Assembly (NCBI GenBank): GCA_937927725.1
Contig: CALBSE010000045.1
Location: 7,923 to 71,922, forward strand
Source: an uncultured Actinomycetes bacterium
Lineage (GTDB): Bacteria > Actinomycetota > Acidimicrobiia > Acidimicrobiales > Acidimicrobilacustridaceae
Reading direction: 5' to 3'
Length of the DNA: 64,000 nucleotides
The position numbers and the translations under genes are program-made. Below, piece by piece: positions 1 through 8,500 of the stretch; within the stretch, counting starts at the first letter, position 1, and each line of letters opens with the position of its first letter. The notes below the pieces were generated by a model. That model ran no database searches, was not told the origin of the DNA, and was given only the letters and a program-made list of their open reading frames with translations.

Positions 1-812
1 TCGATCAAGGTCTTCGTTTCCTGCTTGATCCGAGCTGTCATTCCGGCGGCAAATTTTCCTTTGCCGAGAAACGCAATCGAGAGAAACTCCTGTCGTGCGT
101 AGATGCGCCAGCGATGAAGTCGCTGCAGGAACGGGAGCGCTTTGTAGAGGCGTCGTCGCCACGCTGGCGCAGGTCGATCATCGCGAGGGAGTACCCATGG
201 TGGCGTTCGCTGAAAGACGTCGAGATGGTCGACGCTGTCAGCGATGGCGGGCACAAGTTGGATCGCTGAAGCTCCGGTTCCGATAACTCCGACGCGTCGA
301 CCTTCAATCGATACCTCGTGTTGCCACTTGGCCGAGTGGAAGACATCACCACGGAAGTCTGAAAGCCCAGCGATTTCGGGCACGGCCGGCTGGCTCAACG
401 GACCGGTTGCGGAGATGACAGCAGCGGCGAGAACCGTCTCACCTGTGCGGCTCGAAATCGACCAGCAGGATCGATCGTCGATCCATCGCACGACAGCGAC
501 ATCGAAATTGAACCGAATCCGCGGACGAAGTTCGTAACGGTCGGCAAGGCGTTCGAGATACTCCTCGATCTCGGGCTGAGCGGGATAACTGCGGCTCCAC
601 TCCGGGTTCTGCGCAAAGGAGAAGGAGTAGAGATGACTCGGGATGTCACAGGCACACCCTGGGTAGGTGTTGTCGCGCCACGTGCCACCTACTGCGCGGG
701 CACGTTCAAGGATCACAAAGGAGTCGATGCCTTGCTCAAGCGCCATCACCCCGGCGCCTAAACCGCCGAATCCACTCCCAATGATCGCAAGTTCCACCAT
801 GTCGTTCGTCAT
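1..812 (-). CDS. flavin-containing / Baeyer-Villiger-type monooxygenase (C-terminus outside the window)
   Basis: The reading frame starts at an ATG at 812 and stays open to the left edge, so about 270 N-terminal residues are visible. Near the N-terminus is the FAD-binding Rossmann motif IIGSGFGGLGAG. A second dinucleotide-binding motif, GVIGTGASAIQL, follows mid-protein. Between them is FRGDVFHSAKW, which fits the FxGxxxHxxxW fingerprint of flavoprotein monooxygenases that use NADPH and O2 (Baeyer-Villiger and related class B enzymes). A GAGAGG sequence about 10 bases upstream supports this start over the internal ATG at 800. The substrate cannot be inferred. Confidence 0.85.
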   Translation of the reverse strand, partial: MTNDMVELAIIGSGFGGLGAGVMALEQGIDSFVILERARAVGGTWRDNTYPGCACDIPSHLYSFSFAQNPEWSRSYPAQPEIEEYLERLADRYELRPRIRFNFDVAVVRWIDDRSCWSISSRTGETVLAAAVISATGPLSQPAVPEIAGLSDFRGDVFHSAKWQHEVSIEGRRVGVIGTGASAIQLVPAIADSVDHLDVFQRTPPWVLPRDDRPAPAWRRRLYKALPFLQRLHRWRIYARQEFLSIAFLGKGKFAAGMTARIKQETKTLI

Positions 813-828
813 GTTCAACAGTTGCCTC

Positions 829-1029
829 TCAATGGAGTAGCCACATGACGCCTTGGACTGCTCTCCATCCGAGATAGAGGCCTGCAGCCAGGACAAGGAC
901 CCAAAAATGCCACGGCACCTTCTGAACTTTCGGAGGATCGCCGATGAGACGACCGCATGAAGGACACGTTCCGTCTGGCGGCATCGAATTCGGGTTCCAG
1001 AATTTGGAACATTCCTCGCACCAAGGCAT
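829..1029 (-). CDS. small zinc-ribbon membrane protein
   Basis: A 66-residue protein beginning 4 bases after the der stop codon, so probably cotranscribed with der. The N-terminal part has CEEC and CPSC pairs (MPWCEECSKFWNP and DGTCPSCGR), which should bind one zinc ion. A hydrophobic stretch near the C-terminus (HFWVLVLAAGLYLGWRAV) looks like one membrane helix. The function is unknown; it may be a small membrane-anchored zinc-ribbon adaptor. A longer in-frame extension to 1401 lies inside der and is a shadow. Confidence 0.6.
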   Translation of the reverse strand: MPWCEECSKFWNPNSMPPDGTCPSCGRLIGDPPKVQKVPWHFWVLVLAAGLYLGWRAVQGVMWLLH

Positions 1030-1033
1030 CGAC

Positions 1034-2353
1034 TCAGTCCCGCTTCCGGACTCGCATCTTGATCGGTGTCGCACCCATGTCGAATGCTTCGCGCAACGAA
1101 CGTTCGAGGTAGCGAAGATATGACGGCGGAATTTCTTTGTTTGCGAAGAGCGTGAACGTGGGCGGATCAGTCGCGCCCTGAGTGGCATACAACACGCGAG
1201 CTCCATGCGGTCCCGGCTGCGCAGCTTGGGCGGCACGTAGAACCTGGTTGACCTTTCGAGTCGGAACCCGACGGTGGTAATCCTCGATGGTTCCCGAAAG
1301 AGCGGGAAGCAACCGGTGAACACCCTTTCCGGAAAGTGCGCTGATCTTGAGAACCGGAGATTCACCGATGAAATGCAGACGTTGACTGATTTGGTAACCA
1401 ACCTCGTCCCGGCCGTCGGCGTCGAGAAGCTCCCACTTGTTCAACAGGACGACAACAGGACAACCGGCAGCATCGATACGCTCTGCGAGCCTCTGGTCCT
1501 GGGCGGTGACGCCAACGGTTGCGTCGATAACGAGCAGAGCGACGTCCGAGCGATCGATCGCTTGAAGGGCACGAACCAGCGAGTAGTACTCCGTTGCCTC
1601 ATCGACTTTGCTCCGTCGGCGCATACCTGCAGTGTCGACGAACCGAATTGGTCCGTCCTCTGTCTCGACGATCGTGTCGACTGCGTCGCGAGTGGTTCCA
1701 GGCATGTCGTGAACGACTGAGCGCTCGTCGCCAATAAGTCTGTTGAAAAGGGTTGACTTCCCGACATTCGGACGTCCGACAATCGAAACCGAAAAAATTT
1801 TGTCGGCCTCAGGTTCGTTATCATCGACAATCACTTCGGGCTCGGGCGGAAACTCAAGCATGAGTGATTCGAGAAGATCGCCGGTGCCGCGCCCATGAAG
1901 TGCACTCACGGGGAAAGGATCGCCTACTCCCAGATTAAGTAAGTCCCAGATAGCGGATTCGCGATTGGTGTCGTCGACCTTGTTCGCCACCAAGAGGACC
2001 GGGCGGCCATTGCGACGAAGGATCTGAGCGACTCGACTGTCTTCTTCGGTAATACCGACAGTGACATCGACGACGAACAGGACGACGTCGGCTTCAAGAA
2101 TTGCCTTTTCGCTTTGCTTTGACACCTTCTCGTCGAGCGCGTCGCCACCTGGCATCCAGCCACCGGTATCGACAAGACGAAACTCGCGTGCCTGCCACTC
2201 AGCAACGACCTCTTTACGGTCGCGGGTGACGCCGGGCTTCTCTTCGACAATTGCTTCTCGTCGACCGACGATGCGGTTGAACAGCGTTGACTTCCCGACA
2301 TTGGGTCGGCCCACGACCGCAACAAGAGGAAGTTCGTTGGATTGGGTACTCAT
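1034..2353 (-). CDS. der: ribosome-associated GTPase Der (EngA)
   Basis: A 439-residue protein with two tandem GTPase domains, the hallmark of Der. The first P-loop GRPNVGKS is at residues 15-22 and an identical one lies near residue 190. Each is followed by a DTGG or DTAG switch motif and by NKVD or NKWE (G4). The C-terminal ~90 residues form the KH-like domain. Der acts in late assembly of the 50S subunit. Its ATG overlaps the TGA of the upstream radical-SAM gene (ATGA), so translation is probably coupled. Confidence 0.97.
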   Translation of the reverse strand: MSTQSNELPLVAVVGRPNVGKSTLFNRIVGRREAIVEEKPGVTRDRKEVVAEWQAREFRLVDTGGWMPGGDALDEKVSKQSEKAILEADVVLFVVDVTVGITEEDSRVAQILRRNGRPVLLVANKVDDTNRESAIWDLLNLGVGDPFPVSALHGRGTGDLLESLMLEFPPEPEVIVDDNEPEADKIFSVSIVGRPNVGKSTLFNRLIGDERSVVHDMPGTTRDAVDTIVETEDGPIRFVDTAGMRRRSKVDEATEYYSLVRALQAIDRSDVALLVIDATVGVTAQDQRLAERIDAAGCPVVVLLNKWELLDADGRDEVGYQISQRLHFIGESPVLKISALSGKGVHRLLPALSGTIEDYHRRVPTRKVNQVLRAAQAAQPGPHGARVLYATQGATDPPTFTLFANKEIPPSYLRYLERSLREAFDMGATPIKMRVRKRD

Positions 2354-3708
2354 TTCGGCTCCAGTGCCCGACGGAGGGCAATGCCATCTGTCGGGAGGAT
2401 CTCGACCTGTCGAGGCAGATCGTCAGGAGTGAGGCCATCGAGGAAACGTCCCTGCGACAAACACACATCGGGCAAGAGGTAGCGGTGACCTTCGGGCTCA
2501 GACGAGAGCACACGGATGAGGTCGGCCCCGGTGAGGAGACCTGCCACACCAGTGTTACCGCCGAAGAACAGATTCTCCACACTGAGGACCCGTATGTCAT
2601 CGCGGCCGAGTGTCTCAACCAGCGGCGAGAGAATCTTCGCCCCGTAGCCTCCCGTCAGGATCGCGACAGGCGCATTGGGCCGGGGCCGGATCGTGATCTC
2701 TCCCCCGCCACGTAGAGCGCGATACCCCTCAGGCGGAGCACCATCGACCCACGCAAAAAACCCGGTCGCAACTCCCGTTGGTGTTGCAGTCTCACCCAGA
2801 AACTCGCGTTCAAAGGTGCGAGCCATCCCGATGCCGTCCTCGTGCATCGGGAATTCTTCATAAACACTGTGGTCGGGGAAGGGACGTTCAGCGAGGAGGT
2901 AGTACTCGTCGGCCGCGTGCACCATCCGTCGACCGAGTGTCGCCAAATAAATCTCCTGCCAATCGTGCACCGCGTCGATGACATCACTCGCCTCGGCCTT
3001 CGTATGCGGCCGCATGGTCGGTTCGGTATTGAAATTGCTGACACCGAGCGGAACGATGCTCAGGGTTGCAAGTTCTGAGTAGAGATCAAGCACAGTCGCG
3101 AGTGTTTCATCGAGGGCGTGTCCATCGTTTCGACCGGGACACACCACAACCTGGCCGTGCACCTCGATGCCGTGATCAAGAAGCGCCCGAAGCCAACGGA
3201 GACTCGAAGCTCCTCGGCGATTCCGGAGCATTGACGAACGCAAATCTGGGTCGGTGGCATGGATCGAGACGTGAAGAGGCGAAATCCGTTCGGTGACAAC
3301 GCGCTCGAGATCAAGCTCGGTGAACCGGGTAAGGGTCGTGAAGTTTCCGTAGAGAAACGACAGTCGGTAGTCGTCGTCCTTGAGATAGAGCGACTCACGC
3401 AAATTCGGTGGCAGCTGATAAATGAAACAGAATTCACAGTGGTTGTCGCAGGTTCTCACCTGATCGAACAGCGCAGAATGGATCTCTGCGCCTAGGGACT
3501 CGCCGTCCTTCTTCTCGACGTCGACGGTGATCTGCAGTCCTCCTCGATCGATTTCGAGGCTGAGTTCACCCTCATCCGCGAGAAGGCGATACGCGATGAT
3601 GTCTCTAGGAACCTCGCCGTTGAGACGGAGAATCAGATCTCCGGGCAGTAAGCCGGCTCTCTCAGCCGGCGACGCAGGCGCGACACTGACGACTCGCGGT
3701 GAGGACAT
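2350..3708 (-). CDS. DUF512 family protein: PDZ plus radical-SAM-like cysteine motif
   Basis: I place the start at the ATG at 3708 (452 residues). The frame extends to 3816, but that would overlap the divergent ispH start. Residues ~1-65 form a PDZ-like domain (SPAERAGLLPGDLILRLNG). This is followed by RTCDNHCEFCFIYQLP, a CxxxCxxC cluster expected to bind a radical-SAM-type [4Fe-4S] centre, and then the DUF512 region. The family often neighbours der in actinobacteria, but its substrate is not established. It overlaps der by 4 bases. Confidence 0.88.
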   Translation of the reverse strand: MSSPRVVSVAPASPAERAGLLPGDLILRLNGEVPRDIIAYRLLADEGELSLEIDRGGLQITVDVEKKDGESLGAEIHSALFDQVRTCDNHCEFCFIYQLPPNLRESLYLKDDDYRLSFLYGNFTTLTRFTELDLERVVTERISPLHVSIHATDPDLRSSMLRNRRGASSLRWLRALLDHGIEVHGQVVVCPGRNDGHALDETLATVLDLYSELATLSIVPLGVSNFNTEPTMRPHTKAEASDVIDAVHDWQEIYLATLGRRMVHAADEYYLLAERPFPDHSVYEEFPMHEDGIGMARTFEREFLGETATPTGVATGFFAWVDGAPPEGYRALRGGGEITIRPRPNAPVAILTGGYGAKILSPLVETLGRDDIRVLSVENLFFGGNTGVAGLLTGADLIRVLSSEPEGHRYLLPDVCLSQGRFLDGLTPDDLPRQVEILPTDGIALRRALEPK

Positions 3709-3743
3709 AGCCGACAAGGCTAGTGCCGGTAACCTTTGGACCC

Positions 3744-4817
3744 ATGAACGATCAGTTCTCGAAAGAACCGTCAAACGGGGAATCACCGGTAGTTCAAAAG
3801 GTTCTTCTTGCTGCACCTCGAGGTTTCTGTGCAGGCGTAGAGATGGCCATTAAGGCATTGGCCTGGATGGTCCGCTCATTTGAGGCACCGGTGTACTGCT
3901 ACCACGAGATCGTGCACAACCAGCGAGTTGTTGAGCGATTCCGTGATCTTGGCGTGGTCTTTGTCGACGACATTTCTGACGTGCCGGCGGGAAGCCCCAT
4001 CATGCTCTCGGCCCATGGAAGTGCACCCGAGGTTGTGGCCGCTGCGCAATCGAGCGGCGGCTACGTCGTCGACGCGGTGTGCCCTCTCGTGACCAAGGTT
4101 CATCACGAAGTGAAGGTTCGTGCGGGCAAGGGTTACCAGATTGTCTATATCGGCCATGAAGGACACGAGGAAGCGGTCGGCACCATGGCCGTTGCGCCCG
4201 ACAATATTCACCGCGTTGAGTCTGTCGAGGAGGTTGCCGAACTTCCGTTGTTCACTGAACCGGTGGCTTTGCTTGCCCAAACAACGTTGAGCCATCGCGA
4301 CTGGGCCGACGTCCTCGATGCAACCCGCGAGCGCTTTCCCGACATGTGGGTTCCCGGGCGATCTGATCTCTGCTTTGCGACAACCAATCGTCAATCGGCG
4401 TTGCTTGAGATTGCTCCTCAATGCGATGCAGTCGTTGTTATCGGTTCCGCGAATTCTTCCAACACGAGAGCTCTTGAGAGCTTGGCTCGTCAGGCGGGTT
4501 GCGCACGTGTCTATCGAGTCAACGGAGCAGAGGAACTGCCTAACGATCTCCACGGCATAGTCGGAGTCACCGCGGGCGCCTCAGCGCCGGAGGAACTCGT
4601 CGAATCAGTAATCACGAGAATCGCACCGGCCGACGGCGTCGAAATTGTCCAAGTAACTGAGGAAGACGAGTACTTCCCTCCCCCGCGCAATTTGCGTGAT
4701 CTCATCTCCACTATCGACGCCGCCGCCACACTCGCGTTCGGTGGCCCTGTCGACGCCCGTCCTCCGACTCAGGATCGATCGCTGCATGCCAGTGACGTTC
4801 TCGCGTCACTCGCCTGA
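3744..4817 (+). CDS. ispH: 4-hydroxy-3-methylbut-2-enyl diphosphate reductase
   Basis: 357 residues from the ATG at 3744; an upstream in-frame GTG at 3723 is less likely. IspH reduces HMBPP to IPP and DMAPP, the last step of the MEP isoprenoid pathway, using a [4Fe-4S] cluster. The three cluster cysteines are seen in RGFCAGV (Cys29), AVCPLVTKVHH and SDLCFATTNRQ. The length is slightly above the ~310-residue norm, with short extensions at both ends. It is divergent from the DUF512 gene, with only ~35 bases for two promoters. Confidence 0.97.
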   Translation: MNDQFSKEPSNGESPVVQKVLLAAPRGFCAGVEMAIKALAWMVRSFEAPVYCYHEIVHNQRVVERFRDLGVVFVDDISDVPAGSPIMLSAHGSAPEVVAAAQSSGGYVVDAVCPLVTKVHHEVKVRAGKGYQIVYIGHEGHEEAVGTMAVAPDNIHRVESVEEVAELPLFTEPVALLAQTTLSHRDWADVLDATRERFPDMWVPGRSDLCFATTNRQSALLEIAPQCDAVVVIGSANSSNTRALESLARQAGCARVYRVNGAEELPNDLHGIVGVTAGASAPEELVESVITRIAPADGVEIVQVTEEDEYFPPPRNLRDLISTIDAAATLAFGGPVDARPPTQDRSLHASDVLASLA

Positions 4818-4830
4818 ATCGAGTCCAACA

Positions 4831-5244
4831 ATGCTCCCGCCCACACTCGAGTCATTTCGGTTGTTCTTGCATGTCATGGCTGCAGCGGTGTGGGTCGGCG
4901 GCCAATTGACACTCCTGGGCGTACTTCCGATCCTTCGGGGGTTCGGTCCCGACGCTCCGAAAGCAGTAGCGAGGCGATTTAACCTCATCGCTTGGTCTGC
5001 CTTCGGCGTACTTTTCATCACCGGCATATGGAATCTTCTGGCCGAATCACCGGGATCAAAGGGAACCGCGTGGAATGCCACACTTGGTTTGAAGCTCGTG
5101 ATGGTCGCAGCAACGGGGATTGCTGCCGCGTTCCACGCTGGTGCCCGATCCAAAGTCGTTTTGGCCATTGGAGGGGCGATCTCTCTCGTGGCCGGCATCG
5201 CCGCAGTCCTGCTTGGCATCATGCTCTCCACGGCATCTGGTTGA
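4831..5244 (+). CDS. CopD-like four-helix membrane protein
   Basis: 137 residues starting at the ATG 13 bases after ispH. The N-terminal LFLHVMAAAVWVGGQLTLL (conserved His and WVGG) resembles the copper-resistance D / CopD-domain family. About four hydrophobic helices are visible, the second beginning in FNLIAWSAFGVLFITGIWN. Such proteins sit in the cytoplasmic membrane and are often annotated as CopD or DUF2269-like. Metal binding is not demonstrated, and the copper link is from family resemblance only. Confidence 0.65.
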   Translation: MLPPTLESFRLFLHVMAAAVWVGGQLTLLGVLPILRGFGPDAPKAVARRFNLIAWSAFGVLFITGIWNLLAESPGSKGTAWNATLGLKLVMVAATGIAAAFHAGARSKVVLAIGGAISLVAGIAAVLLGIMLSTASG

Positions 5245-5285
5245 GAATTCGGCACGACAGGCTTCCCACCGGGCAGACTTAACGC

Positions 5286-5840
5286 ATGGCCACTTCATTC
5301 ACCCGTATGGACGAATCCACACAGGAACAATGGCTCCACATCGGAGCTCAACATGCCGTCAATCAAGGACGTGTCGCTGATCGCATGCTGATGCTGCTTG
5401 AGTCACTCGGTGAAATCACTGATGGATTCAATGCCGATCAACTCACACATTGCTTGCAGACTGCAACACTCGCCGAACGGGCCGGAGCCGATGAGGAAGT
5501 TGTGTTCGCTTCTCTGATGCATGACGTGGGCAAAGCGATCACCGTTTCCAACCATGGCGCTATTTCCGCTGAGATGATCAAGCCGTACGTCCGGGACGAC
5601 GTCTACCAGATGATCCGAGTCCATCAGGACTTCCAAGGCAAGCACTACTACCACCACTTTGGCGCAGATCCCGATGCACGCGAGCAACACCGAGACGCTC
5701 TCACGCCAGAGCAATTTGAACTCGCTGCCCAATTTGCCGACGAATGGGACCAAATCGCGTTCGATACTGACTATGACACGCTGCCGCTCTCACACTTCGA
5801 ACCACTTGTTCGCAAGCTCACCGGAGATATGAGGCTCTAA
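5286..5840 (+). CDS. HD-domain protein resembling PhnZ-type diiron oxygenases
   Basis: 184 residues. HD-domain ligands are visible in order: His in QLTHCLQTA, the HD pair in LMHDVGKA, His in RVHQDFQGK, further His in HYYHHFGAD, and Asp in WDQIAFD. The spacing and the HYYHHFG block resemble mixed-valent diiron HD oxygenases (the PhnZ / myo-inositol-oxygenase branch) more than plain HD phosphohydrolases. The substrate is unknown and no phosphonate genes are adjacent. It follows the CopD-like gene by 41 bases and converges on plsC. Confidence 0.65.
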   Translation: MATSFTRMDESTQEQWLHIGAQHAVNQGRVADRMLMLLESLGEITDGFNADQLTHCLQTATLAERAGADEEVVFASLMHDVGKAITVSNHGAISAEMIKPYVRDDVYQMIRVHQDFQGKHYYHHFGADPDAREQHRDALTPEQFELAAQFADEWDQIAFDTDYDTLPLSHFEPLVRKLTGDMRL

Positions 5841-5841
5841 A

Positions 5842-6573
5842 TCAACTTTTGTTGTGCTGATTTGGAGAACCAGCCAGAACTTGCGCTTCGTCAAAGAGGT
5901 CTTGGATTCTCTCGCTCAACGTTGCGGTCATCTCGCGCACTCCATTGCGTGAGACGCGACCACTTTCCTTTTTGGGTGGTGGCGCAATGGGCTCACCGAT
6001 AACGACGACCATTTTGACGGGTCGGATTAATTTCTTGCCCTTTGGCATCGCCCGTTCAGTTCCACCGAGACCGATGGGGATGATCGACACACCAGTGCGG
6101 CACGCGACGTACGCCGGTCCATCGAACATTTCGCTCACAACTGGTCCGGACTGACGCGTTCCCTCAGGGAACATCACGAGGGGCTCACCACGTTCAACCA
6201 CGGTAAGAGCTGCCTTCAACGCATCCCGATCAGCAGCTCCGCGCTGGACCGGAAATCCGCCCATGGCCGTGAGGAACCAACCAAGTTGTCTATTCGTCCA
6301 CATCTTCTCGGCACCCATGTAGCGCAGTAAGCGCCAAATTGCCGCGCCGATAACTGGCGTGTCGAGATAGGACCGATGTATCGGCGAAATAATGAATGGC
6401 CCGCGTTTGGGGATGTTCTCTCGTCCATGGACCTCAAGACGGAAATAGAGACGAATAACAATCTCGAGGATGAGCCGAACCGAGTGATGCATCACCTTTT
6501 GAGCGAGAGTGAGTTCCTCCCCGTTGTCGTGTCCTTCGGGGATGTAGATCTCGCGCCGACTCACGACAAGCAC
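5842..6573 (-). CDS. plsC: 1-acyl-sn-glycerol-3-phosphate acyltransferase (PlsC family)
   Basis: 243 residues. The acyltransferase block I motif HX4D appears as HRSYLD, and block III as FPEGTRQ. A hydrophobic N-terminal segment should hold it at the membrane. PlsC-type enzymes acylate lysophosphatidic acid to phosphatidic acid. The gene overlaps the end of cmk by 13 bases, an arrangement common in actinobacteria, and ends the aro-cmk operon. The acyl acceptor is inferred from the family. Confidence 0.85.
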   Translation of the reverse strand: MLVVSRREIYIPEGHDNGEELTLAQKVMHHSVRLILEIVIRLYFRLEVHGRENIPKRGPFIISPIHRSYLDTPVIGAAIWRLLRYMGAEKMWTNRQLGWFLTAMGGFPVQRGAADRDALKAALTVVERGEPLVMFPEGTRQSGPVVSEMFDGPAYVACRTGVSIIPIGLGGTERAMPKGKKLIRPVKMVVVIGEPIAPPPKKESGRVSRNGVREMTATLSERIQDLFDEAQVLAGSPNQHNKS

Positions 6574-7208
6574 CCCATGATTGCGTCGACAATCTGATCG
6601 ACTGACATATCACTCGTATCGATCACGACAGCGTCCTCGGCGGTGCGCAGCGGATCATGAGTGCGGTTCTGGTCGAGGGCGTCGCGTCGGGCAAGGTCCG
6701 TCGCCACGGTCTCGTAGGAAAGATCCGAAACTTCTTTCGAGCGCCGAGCCGCACGTACCTCGGGGCTGGCGTCGAGATACACCTTGAGTCGTGCATCGGG
6801 GAAGACAACTGTTCCGATGTCGCGACCTTCCATTACTCCCCCGCCACGTTTCGCGACCCATTGACGCTGTCGTGCACGCATTTCGGTCCGAACATCCGGG
6901 TTCGCCGCGACAATGCTCACGGCACGAGTGACCTCTGGGCCACGAATTTCGATTGTTGCATCAACACCGTCCACGGTGATCTTGCCGCTTGGGTCCACAT
7001 CAAGCTCCATGTTGCGAGCGAGATTTCCGACGACCTCAGCGTCTTCGGGATCGACACCGCCTCGTAGAGAGGCGAACGCCACCGATCGATACATCGCACC
7101 GGTGTCGAGATACTCGAGGCCAAGTCGGATCGCGACTGCCTTCGCCACCGTTGACTTTCCCGATCCTGCCGGACCGTCAATCGCAATCACCATCGGTTGT
7201 TCAGTCAC
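6561..7208 (-). CDS. cmk: cytidylate kinase
   Basis: 215 residues from a GTG start. The P-loop GPAGSGKS lies at residues 12-19, and the CMP-binding region includes YLDTGAMYR. MEGRDIGTVVFPDA is diagnostic of Cmk. It phosphorylates CMP and dCMP with ATP. The GTGA start overlaps the aroA stop by 4 bases, so it is translationally coupled to the aromatic genes upstream. Confidence 0.96.
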   Translation of the reverse strand: MTEQPMVIAIDGPAGSGKSTVAKAVAIRLGLEYLDTGAMYRSVAFASLRGGVDPEDAEVVGNLARNMELDVDPSGKITVDGVDATIEIRGPEVTRAVSIVAANPDVRTEMRARQRQWVAKRGGGVMEGRDIGTVVFPDARLKVYLDASPEVRAARRSKEVSDLSYETVATDLARRDALDQNRTHDPLRTAEDAVVIDTSDMSVDQIVDAIMGCLS

Positions 7209-8500
7209 TTGCTGCCCCCAGGGCGGAGTCGTGCCATCTCGTCGAAGTATGTCGGAAACGTCTTTCGCACACAGTTTGGATCAGCGATCGATATACCAGC
7301 ACGAGCGAAACCGATGAGCGCCATACTCATCGCCATCCGATGATCGTCATAGGTTTCAACGGTGGCGGGAGAAGTCGGCCCCGGCGTCACGGTGAAGCCA
7401 TCGGCGTCTTCGGTAGCGTCGATACCCATACGTGTGAGCTCCGAAACGACCGCAGCTATGCGATCCGTTTCCTTCCTGCGGATGAAGCCAATACCGGTAA
7501 TGGTTGTCGGCCCCTCCGCAAAGACAGCGACTGCAGCTGCGGTCTGTGCGGTGTCGGAGATCTGGCTGAAATCAGCAGTCACGCCGTGAAGAGCCGCGCC
7601 AGTTACCGATATTGAGTTCTTCTCCATCGACACGATCGCCCCCATGTCACCAAGAACATCGACAAAGCGAACGTCGCCTTGCATCGAGTTGGATCCGAGG
7701 CCATCGACTCGCACGGTCCCTCCGCAGATCGCTGCCGCGGCAAAAAAATACGAAGCCGCTGATGCATCTGGTTCGACCGAGTAGTCCGTCGCGACATATC
7801 CACCCGGCGCAACGATGAACGTGCGCTCGTCAGGTTGATCAACTACTGAACCAAATGACGCCATCACCGTAGCGGTCATGTCGAGATAGGGCCGTGAGAC
7901 AACCTCACCTCGGATTTCGATCCTGAGTCCTTCGGGCATGCAAGGAGCCGCAAGGAGAAGACCAGAAGTGAACTGGCTCGATACCGATGCGTCGATGGTG
8001 ATTGTCGGCATTTCGCCGACCGAACGAACGGGACCTTGGATGACCGCCGGAAGGCAACCTTCGGAATTTTGGCAGGTGACCTCGACCCCTAAGCGATCCA
8101 GAGCATGGAACACATCGTCCATCGGTCGCCGACGCATTGCAGCGTCCGCATCAAGCGTCAGAGGTATCTGACCGAGCGCGAGCGTCGCTGCAAGAAAGCG
8201 GGCAGTCGTTCCGGACTGACGGGCGAAGAACGTCGTCGATGAATTCTCGAGGCTTCCGCCAACACCCTTTATAGACAGCGTCGTCGGTTCGTCGATTACT
8301 TCCACAGTTGCACCGAGGGCGCGTATGCAATCGATCATTGCCTCAGTGTCATCAGCGAAAAGAATGCCCCGTACAATGCTCGTCCCGCTGGCTAACGCGG
8401 CCGCGAGAAGGGCGCGATTCGTAATGCTCTTTGAACCAGGCGGGATGACGACGGCATCAATTGGTCCGCCGAATGGAGTGATCGCAAGAGCGTCAACCAT
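7205..8500 (-). CDS. aroA: 3-phosphoshikimate 1-carboxyvinyltransferase (EPSP synthase)
   Basis: 431 residues. EPSP synthase joins shikimate-3-phosphate and PEP in the shikimate pathway. Family motifs seen: PGSKSITNRALL at the N-terminus, ARQSGTTARFL (substrate loop), RRKETDRI and DDHRMAMSMAL near the C-terminus. Length is normal. Its ATG shares one base with the tyrA stop, and its own stop overlaps cmk. It belongs to the leftward operon running from scpA to plsC. Confidence 0.97.
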   Translation of the reverse strand: MVDALAITPFGGPIDAVVIPPGSKSITNRALLAAALASGTSIVRGILFADDTEAMIDCIRALGATVEVIDEPTTLSIKGVGGSLENSSTTFFARQSGTTARFLAATLALGQIPLTLDADAAMRRRPMDDVFHALDRLGVEVTCQNSEGCLPAVIQGPVRSVGEMPTITIDASVSSQFTSGLLLAAPCMPEGLRIEIRGEVVSRPYLDMTATVMASFGSVVDQPDERTFIVAPGGYVATDYSVEPDASAASYFFAAAAICGGTVRVDGLGSNSMQGDVRFVDVLGDMGAIVSMEKNSISVTGAALHGVTADFSQISDTAQTAAAVAVFAEGPTTITGIGFIRRKETDRIAAVVSELTRMGIDATEDADGFTVTPGPTSPATVETYDDHRMAMSMALIGFARAGISIADPNCVRKTFPTYFDEMARLRPGGSK

